Shown here one piece after another: positions 1 to 12,190 of a DNA stretch of 64,000 nucleotides; the first letter of the stretch is position 1, and every line of letters starts with the position of its first letter. Made by a program: the position numbers and the translations under genes. Origin of the DNA: Chlorocebus sabaeus. Lineage: Eukaryota > Chordata > Mammalia > Primates > Cercopithecidae. Below the pieces are notes generated by a model. It was not told the DNA's origin. It ran no database searches and worked only from the letters and a program-made list of their open reading frames with translations. The stretch covers positions 112,079,143 through 112,143,142 of the forward strand of contig NC_132910.1 in the NCBI RefSeq assembly GCF_047675955.1, given 5' to 3'.

Positions 1-823
1 ATGTAAATTTCTCCACAATTTTTTTTTTCTTTTTTTTTTTTTTTTTTGAAGAAGTGTTATTCTGTCACCCAGGCTGGAGTGCAATGGTGTGATCTCAGCT
101 CACTGCAAAATCGACTCCCGAGTTCAAGTGATTATCCTGCCTCAGCCTTCCGAGTACCTGGGATTACCAACATGTGCCGCCATGCCCAACTAATTTTTGT
201 ATTTTTAGTAGAGATGGGGTTTCACCATGTTGGCCAGGCTGGTCAAACTCCTGACCTCAGGTGATTCACCCACCTTGGCCTCCCAAAGTGTTGGGATTAC
301 AGGCATGAGCCAATGCTCCCAGACGAAAATGAGTTTTTCTTTTCTACTGCATCATCAGGCTGCAAATTCTCTAAACTTTTATGTTCTTCTCTCACTTGAA
401 TGCTTATTGCTTAGAAATTTATTTCACTGGATAGCCTAAACCATCTCCCTCAAATTCAAAGTTCCACAGATCTCTAGGGCAGGGGCAAAATGATGTCAGT
501 CTCTTTGTATAGCAAGAGTGACCTTTATTTCAGTTCTTGAAAGTTCCTCATTTCCATCTGAGACTACCTCATCCTGGACTTTATTATCCATATCACTATC
601 AGCATGTCACTGAAACCCATCCAACAAGTTCCTAGGAAGTTCTAAACTTTCTCACTTCTTCCTGTCTTTTAATCCTTCCTGTCTCCAGACTTTCCCACAT
701 TTTCCTGTGTTCTCTGACCCCTTCAAACTGTTCCAGCCTCTGCCTGTTACCCAGTTCCAAAGTCGCTTCCACATTTTTGGGTATCTTTATAGCAGCCCCC
801 TACTCCTCTTAGTACCAATTTAC
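1..823 (-). mobile_element. MaLR (THE1/MST-type) internal region, partial provirus
   Basis: Read on the minus strand, this begins next to the LTR at 824 with the typical MaLR leader (a short 'taaattggtac' motif) and follows the same internal sequence as the full-length provirus at 32335-33881. It is split by the Alu at 19-327; bases 1-18 continue the internal sequence, so the provirus runs off the left window edge. No reading frame survives. MaLR elements are old non-autonomous relatives of ERVL. I am sure of the group, less of the subfamily. Confidence 0.82.
19..327 (-). mobile_element. Alu (minus strand) inserted in a MaLR internal region
   Basis: The element starts with its T-rich tail at 19-47, then shows the reverse complement of a dimeric Alu, ending with the 'gggattacaggcatgagcca' block near 316. 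It is nearly full length with scattered CpG decay, which suggests an AluS or AluJ age. It interrupts the MaLR internal region, so it is the younger insertion. Confidence 0.93.
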
Positions 824-1185
824 TGTACTAGTCCATTCTCACGCTGCTATAAGGACATTTCTGAGACTGGGTAACTTAGGAAGCAAAGGAGATTTAATGT
901 ACTCACAGTTCCACATGGCTGGGGAGGCCTCACAATCATGGCAGAAGGCGAAGGAGGAACAAAAGCCCATCTTACATGGAGGCAGGCAAGAGAGCATGTG
1001 CAGGAGAACTGGCCTTTAGAAAACCATCAGATCTTGAGAGACTTATTCACTACCATGAGAACTGCATGGGAAAAACCTGCTCCATGATTCAATTACCTCC
1101 CACTGGTGCCTCCCATGACACATGGGGATTATGGGAGCTACAATTCAAGATGAGATTTGGGTGGGGACACAGTCAAACCATATCA
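824..1185 (-). mobile_element. MaLR LTR (THE1/MST-type), 5' LTR of the left-edge provirus
   Basis: On the minus strand this LTR starts with the THE1/MST signature (tgatatggtttg-like) near 1185 and ends in ...actagtaca near 824. It is followed directly by internal sequence, so it is the 5' LTR of a provirus whose 3' end lies outside the window. Its length of about 360 bp is normal for the family. THE1-group LTRs can act as promoters in germ cells and placenta; nothing in the sequence shows that this one does. Confidence 0.88.
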
Positions 1186-1211
1186 GGGTGTGATGTAAAG
1201 AGAGGTTGGTT

Positions 1212-1517
1212 GGCTGGGTGCAGTGGCTAATGCCTGTAATCCCAGTACTTTGGGAGGCCAAGGTGGCGGATCACGATGTCTGGAGATCGAGAACATCCTG
1301 CCTAACACGGTGAAACCCTGTATCTACTAAAAACACAAAAAATTAGCCAGGCGTGGTGGTGGGTGCTTGTAGTCCCGGCTACTCAGGAGGCTGAGGCAAG
1401 AGAATGGCTGAACGCAGGAAGTGGAGCTTGCAGTGAGCGGAGATTGCACCACTGCACTCCAGCCTGGGCGACAGAGCAAGACTCCATCTCAAAAAAAAAA
1501 GAAGAAAAAAAAAAAAG
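1212..1517 (+). mobile_element. AluY-like element
   Basis: A full dimeric Alu from 'ggctgggtgcagtggct' to an A-rich tail at about 1491-1517. The 'gagatcgagaacatcctg' block and 'gtggagcttgcagtgagc' agree with AluY-type diagnostic sites. Imperfect target duplications flank it (agaggttggtt near 1201 and agaggattggtt near 1516). Confidence 0.9.
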
Positions 1518-1525
1518 AGGATTGG

Positions 1526-1810
1526 TTAATGGGTACAAACATGCAGTTAGGTAGAAGGAAGAAATTCTAATGTTGAATAGTAGAGTAGGCTGACTATGGT
1601 TAACAACAGTGTATTATACATTTCAAAATAGCTAGAAGTGAGGACTTCAAATGATCTCAACACATAGAAATGATAAATGTACATGGAGATGAATATCTTA
1701 AACACCTGACTTGATCATTACATATCAAGTTAACAGGCCCATGTAACACAATATCATATGTACCACATAAATATTTACAAATATTTTGTATCAATAAATT
1801 TTTTTAAATA
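1526..1810 (+). mobile_element. L1 3' UTR fragment (L1M/L1PB-type)
   Basis: The stretch has the order of motifs I know from older L1 3' ends: a 'tgactatggttaacaac' block, 'catttcaaaatagctagaag', 'acacatagaaatgataaat', a 'tgatcattacata' block, and a terminal run resembling 'catgtaccccataaatat'. There is no coding sequence. Assignment to L1 is from memory of the family and the subfamily is open. Confidence 0.65.
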
Positions 1811-3994
1811 AATATATACTTTAAAAAATCAATGTCATGTAGATATCATACCTTGCCTTGAGAAAATAAAGTAAAAGAAACACTATTGTGAGGAAATATC
1901 AGGAAGTATTCTTCATAATAGTGTTAAAACTAAAAATATATTTTCACTAAATTTGGTATATAGAAACTTGTTTCAGACAAGTGAGTCAACATTTTTGCTG
2001 ATTTAAACTTTTTATTTTCTTTTACTCTCAAAATCAACACACTGCATTTTATTGACTGATATAAGGTATATAATAAAGAAAACATGGAACAGAGGAAAAA
2101 ATAAAATAACTCTTCTTGTTGTTGTTTTAATGCACTTGTTGCAAGAATGTTGAGAAATTATTATATTTTATTCTAAAAGACATATCCTTACTACAAAACA
2201 TCAGTAAAATACTTCTAAAAAGGAAAATTAAAGGTTATTTTAATTTTACAGCCTATTCTCAATTTTTCTTCCAAGGCTTTATTCTAAGTACACGTACCTT
2301 TTAGATTCGTGTACATACATATAATATAGTTTACATTTCATATTTATATTTTACATAGCATTTAAGAGTATATGTTTTGCAGGGCATTTAATAACATTAA
2401 CTTTAATAATCATGAATGTGTATGATTCCAAGCTATCACTATACTGTAATATTTTTAAATATTCCAAGAATGAGTAATATTTGTGTTTCCAATTTAAACA
2501 TTTCTATCAGTGGTATTTTTAAATATAAAACACTGGGTGAAATAAAAACAGAGATGCTTAATTTTATGGCAATCATTTATACGTTCTTATTGTTACCTGA
2601 GAGCTGTTCTTAGTTTTTCTTGAATTCCAAAGAAAAGGGAATAAATTTTTAAATATGATAGCATAAAAGAGGACTAATTCATTTTATATGTAGAGAAAAG
2701 TAGAATTCATTTACTAATAATGTAGAAAGGAAGCAAAATACTTACAAAATTCAGGAGACTATATATTTTAGATCTGGTGGCTGGTAAGGAATAAGTGTAT
2801 TGAGAAAGTAATAATGGAGGTCGCAAAATGAGAAGGAGAATTGTGAGTAACTTCTGGAAGCTTCCTTTTCTGTTTTCTTTCATATTCTACTAGCTAATCC
2901 AAAAGTGTCCTCATTCACAATTAAAATAAATATTTTTAAGGCAAAATGTGATTTATCAGTATATTTAGTTTAAGATCACACTGTCTTTTAAACCTTGTTT
3001 TCACTGACTTAATTAAAAGTTAGTTTGGGATATTTCAATAAATAGCACATATTTATTATATTCACTTAACTAAGTTTATGTATCTTTTCAAATTAAAAAC
3101 TACTTTGGTTTTTAGTATCTAACAGTGATCATTATAATTTTTCTCTACAGCCTTCATATAGCTTGTGAAAAAACAGTAGTGGCACCACCAACACTCATTC
3201 ACTATCATGCATCTATAATCAATCTACTGTGTTCTTGTGGTAGAAGAAAAGGCATACACTACAGTGACCTCAGAGGGAGATAAACACCACTCCAGTTTGT
3301 ATACCTGACTCCTCTTCCTGCGTACAGATAAATCTCTGCCAAGGTGAAGTGGGAAGAAAATAGGAAAGAAAAGCCAGTGGAGACCCATTTTTCTTATCAA
3401 TTCCATTAACAAAATACAAAGATTCAGAATCTGAAGTCAGTAGACAGTAAATCACTTCGTAGCGAACTTCATGCTCACAGAAGCCATATGAAAGATTATC
3501 ATACAAGAATTCCTTTTACTGCATGTTCACAGAATAGACATAAGCATAGGATTTTTCTCTAACTCCTTGCTGAAAAATTAATGAGCATTCAGATAATAAG
3601 CTCATTTTTTTCCCAAGCCAAATCAGGAAGTTACTTTCTTTTATTCTAGCAGCACAAAGTGAAGTTGGAACTAAAATATTTGAACCAGATAATTTAATTT
3701 TGTAAATATTACAGTAAATGTTTTCTGTATTTATTTCCATTTTGGGGGAAAAAAACAACTAAGAATTTTTCCTTCATATGATGCTTTGAGAGAACTGTTG
3801 AATAATAAACCTTAACTCCATCTAACTGGTTAATGTTTTCGGTCTTTGGATGAAATACGACGGTTGTTAAACGAAGAGTAGTGATGCTTAGCTTTGGAGA
3901 GTTAACGGGCCCATATTTTTTAGAAAACTAAATAAAACAAATGGATTCAAGTGATATTTGAATAATTTTAAGTACTTTTTAAAATAGTCTTTTA
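1811..3994. other. AT-rich stretch without an assignable feature
   Basis: I see no gene or recognisable repeat here. The 3120-3560 part is less AT-rich than its surroundings and holds a 78-codon minus-strand frame (3270-3506) of fairly protein-like composition, with no recognised domain and no clear splice sites. It is most likely chance or non-coding. Confidence 0.5.
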
Positions 3995-4312
3995 GACCAG
4001 GTGTGGTGGCTCACGTGAGCCTGTAATCCCAGGACTTTGAGAGGCCGAGAGGGGGCGGATCACGATGACCCGGTCAGGCAATCGAGACCATCCTGGCTAA
4101 CAAGGTGAAACCCCGTCTCAACTGAAAATACAAAAAAATTAGCCGGCAGTGGTGGCGGGCGCCTGTAGTCCCAGCTACTCGGGAGGCTGAGGCAGGAGAG
4201 TGGCGTGAACCCGGGGGATGGAGCTTGCAGTGAGCCCAGATCACACCACTGCACTCCAGCCTGGGCGACGGAGTGAGACTCTGTCTCAAAAAAATATAAT
4301 AATAATAATAAT
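3995..4312 (+). mobile_element. AluY-type element with (AAT)n tail
   Basis: A full-length Alu with AluY-like blocks ('gagaccatcctggctaac', 'gtggcgtgaacccggg', 'ggagcttgcagtgagc'), carrying a small insertion near 4060-4080. The tail is an aat repeat at about 4294-4312. Flanking 'tcttttaga' and 'tcttttaag' are probable target duplications. Confidence 0.93.
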
Positions 4313-5767
4313 CTTTTAAGATTGTCTTTGCAACAATTTGTGAGAAGTAGAGAAACTCATTGTTTTGAAATGGTTCAGAGGTGAAAAATGTAATACATAT
4401 TTCTAAATCCAAAACTCTGAGCTGCATATTTCTCAGAAACCACTTGGTAGTATAATTATAAATTAAATTCATATTACATTATCTGAATTACTTTCTATAA
4501 TATCCATTCCTTGTTATATATCTCCTCATTGAAACATTTCTCCTTTATATATTTTAAGTACTGCATTGCTCATAATTGTGGAGACACTTAACATTTAAGC
4601 TTTATGGAAAATAAAACATCTTAAAAGTGATTATGTTCTAATTTGTCTAATAGCATGAATTCTAAGTCTATATTATTTATAAGAAATAATATTCATCTGA
4701 AGTAATCCTTCCCCTCCCCCCGATGCACCAGTGGTAAGTACATGACCCAGAATGAGCCATCTAGAATATCTCGTCACAGTAATTTTCTCCTGGGTAGGAA
4801 AAAAATTGGGTCAAGACACAAAATAATTATTTATTCCTTGGCTATTTTGTAGTGAAGTCCTTTTTTTTTTTTTTTTTTTTTTGGTCAAATGTATAAACAA
4901 AAAGAGAAATCTAGAGTTAATCCCAAGATTCTGACTAAAATTTAGCTATCCTTGAAGCCAGAAGTCTCCTAGAGGTTTCAGTTTATGTAGTGCAATATAT
5001 ACTCTGTTTGTGTAAGCAACATGGGTTGAGGATTTTGGCACTTATAAAGAAAAATCACTGTGTAATAAAAGAGGAATTAAACATATGTGGAATTCCAGGA
5101 ACATGAGCCAAGAAGTGAGAAAAGATAGTTTTTTGCTTTGTTTTGATTCTAAAGATGGTGCTCCCAAGCTGTCACTGTTAAATCATCCCTATGTCAAATG
5201 CAGAATTTTAAAACATGTAGTTACCCAGTTATCACTCCTGTTGGGCATCAGCTATATTTCCACATGAAGAATACCATTGTATCTCATATATTTTGGTAAG
5301 AACAGTTTGCAACTTATGGAGAAACACAATACTTTTGGCCTGAAGAGATAAATTATGCTCCTTGAACATCTTCAGGAAAGTTGTGTAAATGTACTCTTTT
5401 AAAAAACATAGCATATAAAAGATAAGTTTTATATTTATTTATTTGATCTCTCTGATCAAGAATTTTCCAAAGCACTTTCCTCAGATGATGATAAAAGCAG
5501 TTGGTAACCACATGTGTCTTTAACCTCCTTTCAGTGGATTTGCGTGTGAGATATGGCAGGTTTACAGCATATGAGTAAATGAATGGAAATGACAATTAGA
5601 CCTAGACATTTCATTTTTATGGTGTTTGTGGTATTTTCTTATGAAAAAACGTAACATAGGTCCTTGGTTGACTGTTTAATATTTACTGAGTACCAGTATG
5701 AGCTTGGTGACACAATTTATTACTACACTTTGAAATCTCTATGTTTGTACTGCTTCTACTCACTTTG
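4313..5767. other. Unassigned AT-rich stretch with a T22 run
   Basis: No supported gene. A pure T run lies at about 4859-4882. Several 60- to 80-codon frames on both strands (5085-5595) have no recognisable motif and overlap one another, as chance frames do. Confidence 0.5.
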
Positions 5768-5849
5768 AAAAGAGTGTAATCTCCGTTGCCATTGCGAGCA
5801 AGACTCTGTCTTGATTAAAAAAAAAAAAAAAGGAAAAGAGCATAATCTC
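5768..5849 (+). mobile_element. Very short Alu-end insertion with 16-bp target duplications
   Basis: Only about 50 bp are inserted (5784-5833): the extreme 3' end of an Alu ('gagcaagactctgtct') plus an A tail of about 15. It is bounded by 'aaaagagtgtaatctc' (5768-5783) and 'aaaagagcataatctc' (5834-5849), a 14/16 match. This is the structure of a 5'-truncated L1-mediated retrotransposition. Confidence 0.8.
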
Positions 5850-5863
5850 TGGATCAAATGTAT

Positions 5864-5905
5864 TTAGAATATTTGTTGCTAATTTTAGAATATTTGCTGC
5901 TAATT
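5864..5905. repeat. Tandem duplication, 2 x 21 bp
   Basis: The unit at 5864-5884 (beginning ttagaatatttg) is repeated at 5885-5905 with one mismatch. Confidence 0.9.
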
Positions 5906-7555
5906 TCAGCTAGCAAATGCAGCCATGGCACATTGATATTGTTAAATATAGATATTGTTACAATGAACATGTAGATAATATTTTATTGTTTCCTTTACGT
6001 ATCTGTGTGGAAATTTTTCAGGCAATAGGCTGTAAAAAAATTAAGTGCTTTTGTTGACTAAAGCTAAATTGTGTCAACAACAATGGGAAGTCAAGGTAAA
6101 TATATTTAGAAACAAAAACTTTCAATGAAGGTTTGCTATATGCCAGTTTGTGTTCTATCTAAGTGCTTTTGCATAAAATTCTTATTTCTTATTCTATAAT
6201 TCTGGTAATGTGAGATGGATTCAAGAAAATAGATTAGAGGGGAGAAAAAAGGAAAGAAAGAAAAGGAATCACAAAGAAAGTAATGTAATGTTTCCAGGGA
6301 GACCAGTCTTCTCAGAGATTTCCTTTCTATGCCTGACAATGGCATTAGAATGAATTGACTTTCGAAAAATGTTGAGAGAAAAGATGAAATAAGTCAATTG
6401 GACTTAAGCACTAATTTTTCAAGAAAGCTTTTAGCACAGTGGAAATACGAGGTCATTAGAAAAATCATTTTAGTAGTTGTATCTAAACTGGTAAGGATAG
6501 TACAATGCAGGCGTATGGTTTGGGGAGAATATGAGATATGTTAAGGTCTTAATACAATATTTCTACAGCCAGATTTTTCAGTGTGGATTCAGTCAAGGAA
6601 ACAGAATCACTATGAGTATTATGGACGAGAGATTCACTATATAAATTTGACCTTTTACCTTTATGGAAGTAGCTGGGGCAGCAAAAGGCTGGGAGGGAAA
6701 TTAGAGAAGAGACAAATTGCTAACCAATCCATCTGAAAAGACAAGCATGTCCAGGCACAAATGTGGGACTGAGAAAGAAAACCTCATGGTGAGATCTACA
6801 AGAAGCGGCTGCTCTGTGTTGCTGTCATCTCTGTGGGTCCATGGTTAAGCATGTGGTATGGGCTGGAGCCCTGTTGGTCAATGCAATTAGAAAGAAGAAC
6901 TGAGGAGAGCAAGGAGAAGTTGGAACCCATGGGTGTGTGACAACCTTCAGGGAATAAGGATCCCTGCTTCTCCTCCCATTTTCCAAATCTTATGTACACA
7001 TTGCTTTTAGCCAACTCTAACCTAGAGCCATACAGGGAAAGCGATTCTGAAAAACATAGTTCCAGCTTAATAACATCAATAGAACCCAAAACATGACCAA
7101 GGTTTGAATATCAAGTTGTCTAAAACTGACCTTTAGAGAATAAAATCAACCAAAGGGAGTGTACGACCTTGAGCAATGCATGCAGAAAAGCACACACCGA
7201 TTAGAGGATATATACAACACTTTGTCTTGACTAAAGACAATCCGTTTTGACCAAAATCTTGGTGTTTATATATGCATAGCTTTTGACTGTGACTATTAAA
7301 GTGTTGTTGATAAAAACTGACTCCAGGAAAGGCGATGTCACACACATAAAGTACAAATGATTAAAGAAGAGCAGTTTTCCTGACTAGACAAAGAAAAGTT
7401 GCTTGTATTTAGCAGTAAAACATAAAGAATGAATGAATAAATGGAAAAAGACTGAGATAGATGAAAGATACAGAGTAGTCACAGAAAAACTAAAGAAAAG
7501 TAGTAGCTATTACGGTTTAAAGAAATTATTGCATAGAGGATTCAAGAGGGACTGC
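5906..7555. other. Unassigned; possible old repeat at about 6585-7090
   Basis: No supported gene. The part from 6585 opens like the end of a MaLR/ERVL-type LTR ('caaggaaacagaatcac') and may be an old LTR fragment, but I cannot follow a consensus through it. A 97-codon minus frame (6796-7089) lies inside and has no recognisable domain. Confidence 0.4.
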
Positions 7556-7889
7556 AATGACACACTTTTTTTTTTCTTTTTTTTTTTTTTGAGATGGAGT
7601 CTCCCCTGTCGCCCAGACTGGAATGCAGTAGTGTGATCTCTGCTCACTGCAACCTCTACCTCCCGAGTTCAAGCAATTCTCCAGCCTCAGCCTCCTGAGT
7701 AGCTGGGATTACAGGTGTGCCACCACCCCCAGCTAATTTTTGTATATTTTTTTAGTAGATACCAGGATTCACTATGTTGGCCAGGCTAGTCTTGAACTCC
7801 TGACCTCAGGTGATCCGCCTGCCTCGGCCTCCCAGAGTGCAGGGATTACAGGCTGAGCCACTGCGCTCAGCCTGGAATGACACACTTTT
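7556..7889 (-). mobile_element. AluS-type element with exact target duplications
   Basis: Reverse-complement Alu with a poly-T start near 7567-7590 and its 5' end near 7873. It is flanked by the 14-bp duplication aatgacacactttt at 7556-7569 and 7876-7889. The 'aaaaaaatatac' stretch in the middle A-rich linker is lengthened. Confidence 0.95.
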
Positions 7890-9567
7890 AAATATCATTG
7901 TCTGAGGAGAACATTACTAGCATGGGAGGACAATACAGATTCCATGGACTGAATGGCAAAACAGACAACTGGCAGAACATAGGGCATCTAGTTAGCTATC
8001 TTTTGCTACAACATCAGAATAGTTCTTGATAAAGAGAAATGAGCCACTAAACAGAAGATTATTATTTGAAAAAAACATTTATAATAAATATCCCTCCATA
8101 TTAACCTCTTAGTTAATTTACGATACTTTACTTACTGTGTTATTACAGATATTTTGAATTTACATTTAATTGTGAAGTACAATTTGAAGTAATCCATTTG
8201 TTGTTAAAATACAAAACCTCTTATCCAAGTGGAACTAATTAACCATTTCAAAATAATCTTGATGTACTTATTGGTAATTGCTGACCAACTGGTTCATTGA
8301 CATTTAGCTGACTCAGACATGAACTGGTCATAATGGGTGTCTCTCTTGGAATATAATTTTATATGTGTTGCTGCATACTGTTAGAAAATTACTAGCAATT
8401 TCCTTTTACATTTCCAACTGTTCTACCTGCCCTCCTTTATCACAGAAGTTGGAAGACTAATGATACATTGTCATTCTCCTTTTCGGGTAGAGTTCAATAT
8501 CTATTGAAATTTTATAAATAAGAAATACTCTCATGAGATTTGAAAAAAGGTGAAGCTTAGAACAGCCGAGCAAGTAAGATCTGGCATATATGAATATTTG
8601 TAGATGATTCCATATTTTTGTATTTAGCCACAAGTTTCATAGTTGTGAGCCAAACACAGAAGACGCAATGGTGATAGCTATAGCTGAATACTTCTTACCA
8701 TCTGGGCTCACCATCTTTCAACCAATATTGTAACCAAATACTTCCTCTGTTGACTTGCTCCTGATTGAAATACCTGAAGGGCATTCTTACACTAGTTTCG
8801 TACATTAAACTTTGACAGGTACACATGAGCCTCTTTGAATCACTACTAGGTCACATATTTATCAACCGGAATCCTAATCAACTACCACAGAAGGAACTAA
8901 ATTATAAATACTTTAACACAATTATTTGCTTCATTGAGAGGAAAAGGGTCCTGCTGGACTGTAGGACAGTGACTACACAGTAGTACATTTCAAACATCAA
9001 AGTAACCTAAGAACATAAACAATAGGGCTCACCTTAAACTTTATGGTACTTTTCCTCAATTTCCCCAAATCACTTGTGCTTTCCTTGTCTTTTAAGTAAG
9101 ATAAGATATGTGTGAACATATTAGAACACTCCTAAGCAATAATTATGAGTGACTTTCAACAATTATACTTGCAGGAATTTAAAGGTAGTGCGATAGTACC
9201 TCTCATCCCCCAAAAACTGTGTAGATATGTTTGACTCTGCAATTGTAAATAAGGAAAGAAATTGGTAAAACATATTTAAAATAAATCAATTATTTGTCAA
9301 TTATCTATATTTTTTACTATTGTGCTTTACTTAGGTTTAGTATTAATAACTCATTTGATATTGTTGATAAGCTTATTTCTACACAGCTTATAATGTCCCC
9401 ACTTGCCTTACTCTCTGGCTTCCTTCAGTTTAAATTAATAATGTTTATCAACTAAAGACTTTATCTGACCACACCTGAGCAAGGTACTCAACAAATTGAT
9501 ATCTCTTACATAGCCACTGATAGGCTAAGCAGTTAGACTGGCTGAAGCCCTGGTATTTGATGTGTAG
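7890..9567. other. Unassigned AT-rich stretch
   Basis: No recognised gene, RNA gene or interspersed repeat. No frame of note. Confidence 0.5.
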
Positions 9568-9903
9568 AAAAGCCCTCCCTGGACCAGGCACGGTAGCTCA
9601 CACCTATAATCCCAGAACTTCGAGAGGCCGAGGCGGGAGGATCACGAAGTCAGGAGTTCGAGACCAGCCTGATCAACATGGTGAAACCACATCTCTTCTA
9701 AAAATACAAAAATTAGCTGGGCGTGGTGGCACGTTCCTGTAGTCTCAGCTACTTGGGAGGCTGAGGCAGGAGAATCACTTGAACCTGGGAGGCAGAAGTT
9801 GCAGTGTGCTGAGATCATGCCACTGCACTGCACTGCACTGCACTCCAGCCCGGGGGACAGAGCAAGACTCAGTCTCCAAAAAAAAAAAAAAAGCCCTCCC
9901 TGG
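9568..9903 (+). mobile_element. AluS-type element with exact target duplications and CACTG expansion
   Basis: A full-length Alu (body about 9583-9888) flanked by the 15-bp duplication aaaagccctccctgg at 9568-9582 and 9889-9903. Just before the 'ctccagcc' block the normally single 'cactg' has become four tandem copies (about 9827-9846). Confidence 0.96.
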
Positions 9904-11854
9904 TCTACCACCTTTTCCTTGTGTCTTCCATCACTACCCCTCTCACTATCATGTTGCTACATCTCTGTAATTGGATTTCTACCAGCTTGAATTTCTCTAC
10001 TCAACACTTGTATGCTGAAATTCTGACACTTCACCAATCAAAGGCAAGCTGGTTGAAGTTCTAACCCTCAATCTTCCTTTTGCCAGCCCCTTCCCCAGAA
10101 TTGTGTTTCTTCAGCAGTGGCCCTATTCTAAGCAGACTGGTCCACTATTACCTGTATTCTTCCAAAAATTGCATGTCATCTGTGTTCTCACTTTATTGTT
10201 TCTCGACCAACTTAAAGGGCCCCTTCAGCTCTCCAGGGCTGTCCAAACCCAGGCAGAGCTAAGCATGATCTCTTGGATGCAGCGCGGCTCTGAAGTGCCC
10301 TACGTTTCTGCTGAACATGGGCTCCCTAGTCAGGTTACAGTGATCAGTCTTTTTTGCCACTCCATCTTGTCTGCTTTAGCGCCTCTCTCTCCCCTTCTGT
10401 TAACACAATGTTCTGAAAGCTCAGCTTTTCTATGCTACACATGATGAAAGCATTTCAGTTTTTCTTTTCTGTCACACTCTGCAGATCTCATAAATCTTAC
10501 ACTCTTTGAGAGCAAGATAAGCAGCTTTCAAGCATTTAAAAACTTATTTAGATGTTTTTCTGGATGTGTAGCTTTTTATTCTGAAGAGTTGGAAGTTTAT
10601 AGGGAAGCTAAATAATTATCAACAGATAGGATCAGACTATTCCACATTCTAGGAGTAAAAGAAATATTGATTAAAAGGACTTCCAAGCTGTTCTGCAACA
10701 CATTCTTTTTATTGCTGTCGATTTCTCAACAAACTTTCCTGACCTGCTATTTCAATATAAATAGCTTTTCCAGGAGTTTTACATAGATCAAAAACATGGG
10801 ATAAAGAAGTGTTAGATGTCCTTGTGTGTAATCCTTGCTTTCTTTATACATGTTTTTTTTTTTTTTTTTTTTTTGAGAGGAAAATCCCCTTATGATGTAT
10901 TAACTGAATAAATTGTAATGAGTGCTACTTGTGTTTAATTTGGCATATATTATATTTGGCATACTGAGAATTGATTTTTCTGACATATGAATAATAAGTA
11001 AAAACTTGAAAACAAAGTACTTTTATTTTAAAAAATAGACAAAATAAATGCTTATAAGTTCCACATGAATGTTCAATTACCACATAAACATTTTGCACAA
11101 TTAAAAATAATCTTTGTTAATTCTATTTTCTTGGTGCTCCTTTCTTATTTTTAAAATTTCAATACATTGGCTAACTATGGGTGCACGTTCTATAACAGCC
11201 CTGCTCTGCAAGGAGCAGGATGAATAAATGAAGAAATGCATAAAATTCAATAAATTAGAAAAATTATGTTTGATTATAGTACTGAAATTCTATAGTTCTA
11301 TAAGTCCAAGATAAGCCCAGATCTCATAAACCTAATTGAGAAAAGATGCTTCAAAAGATAACACCTTCTGAAATAATAAATTGTTTTCTTATCATTATAT
11401 TCAAGTTTAAAACTGTTTTATTTGAAAGTCAATATAATAAACTCTCGTTTTAAAATTTTAAAGCATCAAATTATCTTTAATAAAAATAAAACTCTTTTCA
11501 AAAAGCTGTATACTTTGAATATATTATAGAAAAACAAATGAAAAATTTTTTTAAATAATTGCCCTATTGTGGTGTATAATGAGAAATAGATACTCCACAG
11601 TGTGAGTCCTTAAATCTAAATTTAACGTAGTTTAAACTTGATGTTAAAATTCAGAAAACATGTTTTTCTTTAATCTACAAATTTTTTTACCATGATGTAA
11701 TCACCATGAATGTCATATAAGGAAATACAGTGTTAATATAATGTAATTATCTGTAACTTGGACTCTGGGATAATCTAATAAAAAGTTTTACTTGAGGAGG
11801 AGTCAGGTATATTTGGAGAATATAAGGTGTAGGAAAGGTCAACAAAAATCTAGT
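9904..11854. other. Unassigned stretch; less AT-rich at 9904-10440
   Basis: The 9904-10440 part is richer in C and G than its neighbours and holds a 113-codon frame (10103-10444) with no recognised domain. It could be an old repeat or a non-coding exon. A T run lies at about 10852-10874. 10880-11850 is very AT-rich without features. Confidence 0.45.
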
Positions 11855-12190
11855 TCAGGTTCCATCTGTAATTGTCTGTATGACCTTGATTATTCTTTTA
11901 AGAAGTCTGACCTCAATTCTTCCATGAAATGGGTGGGATAAACTGAAAAAGCTACATAGCCCACTTCAACTCTAAAATCCTCTATTCCTATAAGTCTAAG
12001 TACAGACGTTCCCTTTGGAATTTCTTTCTAGACCAAAAATCAGGACATGTGATCTCCTGATGAAATTCAGTATTCTTTTCATCTGTGAGAAGCAGTTTAG
12101 ATGGGGTTGAGATGCCAAAATGATATACGTGAAAGAGTGGTATCACAGTGCCTAGAGCATCATAAGCACTCAGCAAATATTAGCTTCCCT
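11855..12190 (+). mobile_element. MIR SINE, two parts
   Basis: The 11855-11992 part matches the MIR core in order ('tgtatgaccttgattattc', then 'tgacctcaattcttccatga'). The 12110-12190 part matches the MIR 3' end ('cagtgcctagagcatcataa', 'gcactcagcaaatattagct'). About 115 bp of unrelated or diverged DNA lies between, so this is either one interrupted MIR or two. Confidence 0.65.

Noticed and set aside
4074..4472. 132-codon minus-strand frame
   Set aside because: Most of it is antisense Alu (the familiar Alu-derived residues around LTPSPRLECSG), so it is not a gene.
9642..9911. 89-codon minus frame and similar frames over other Alus
   Set aside because: Antisense Alu translation. The same pattern recurs at 20222, 22312, 29673, 38454, 40727 and 43989.
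10103..10444. 113-codon plus frame in a GC-richer patch
   Set aside because: No recognised domain, overlapping alternative frame at 10080-10262, and no splice or promoter signals.
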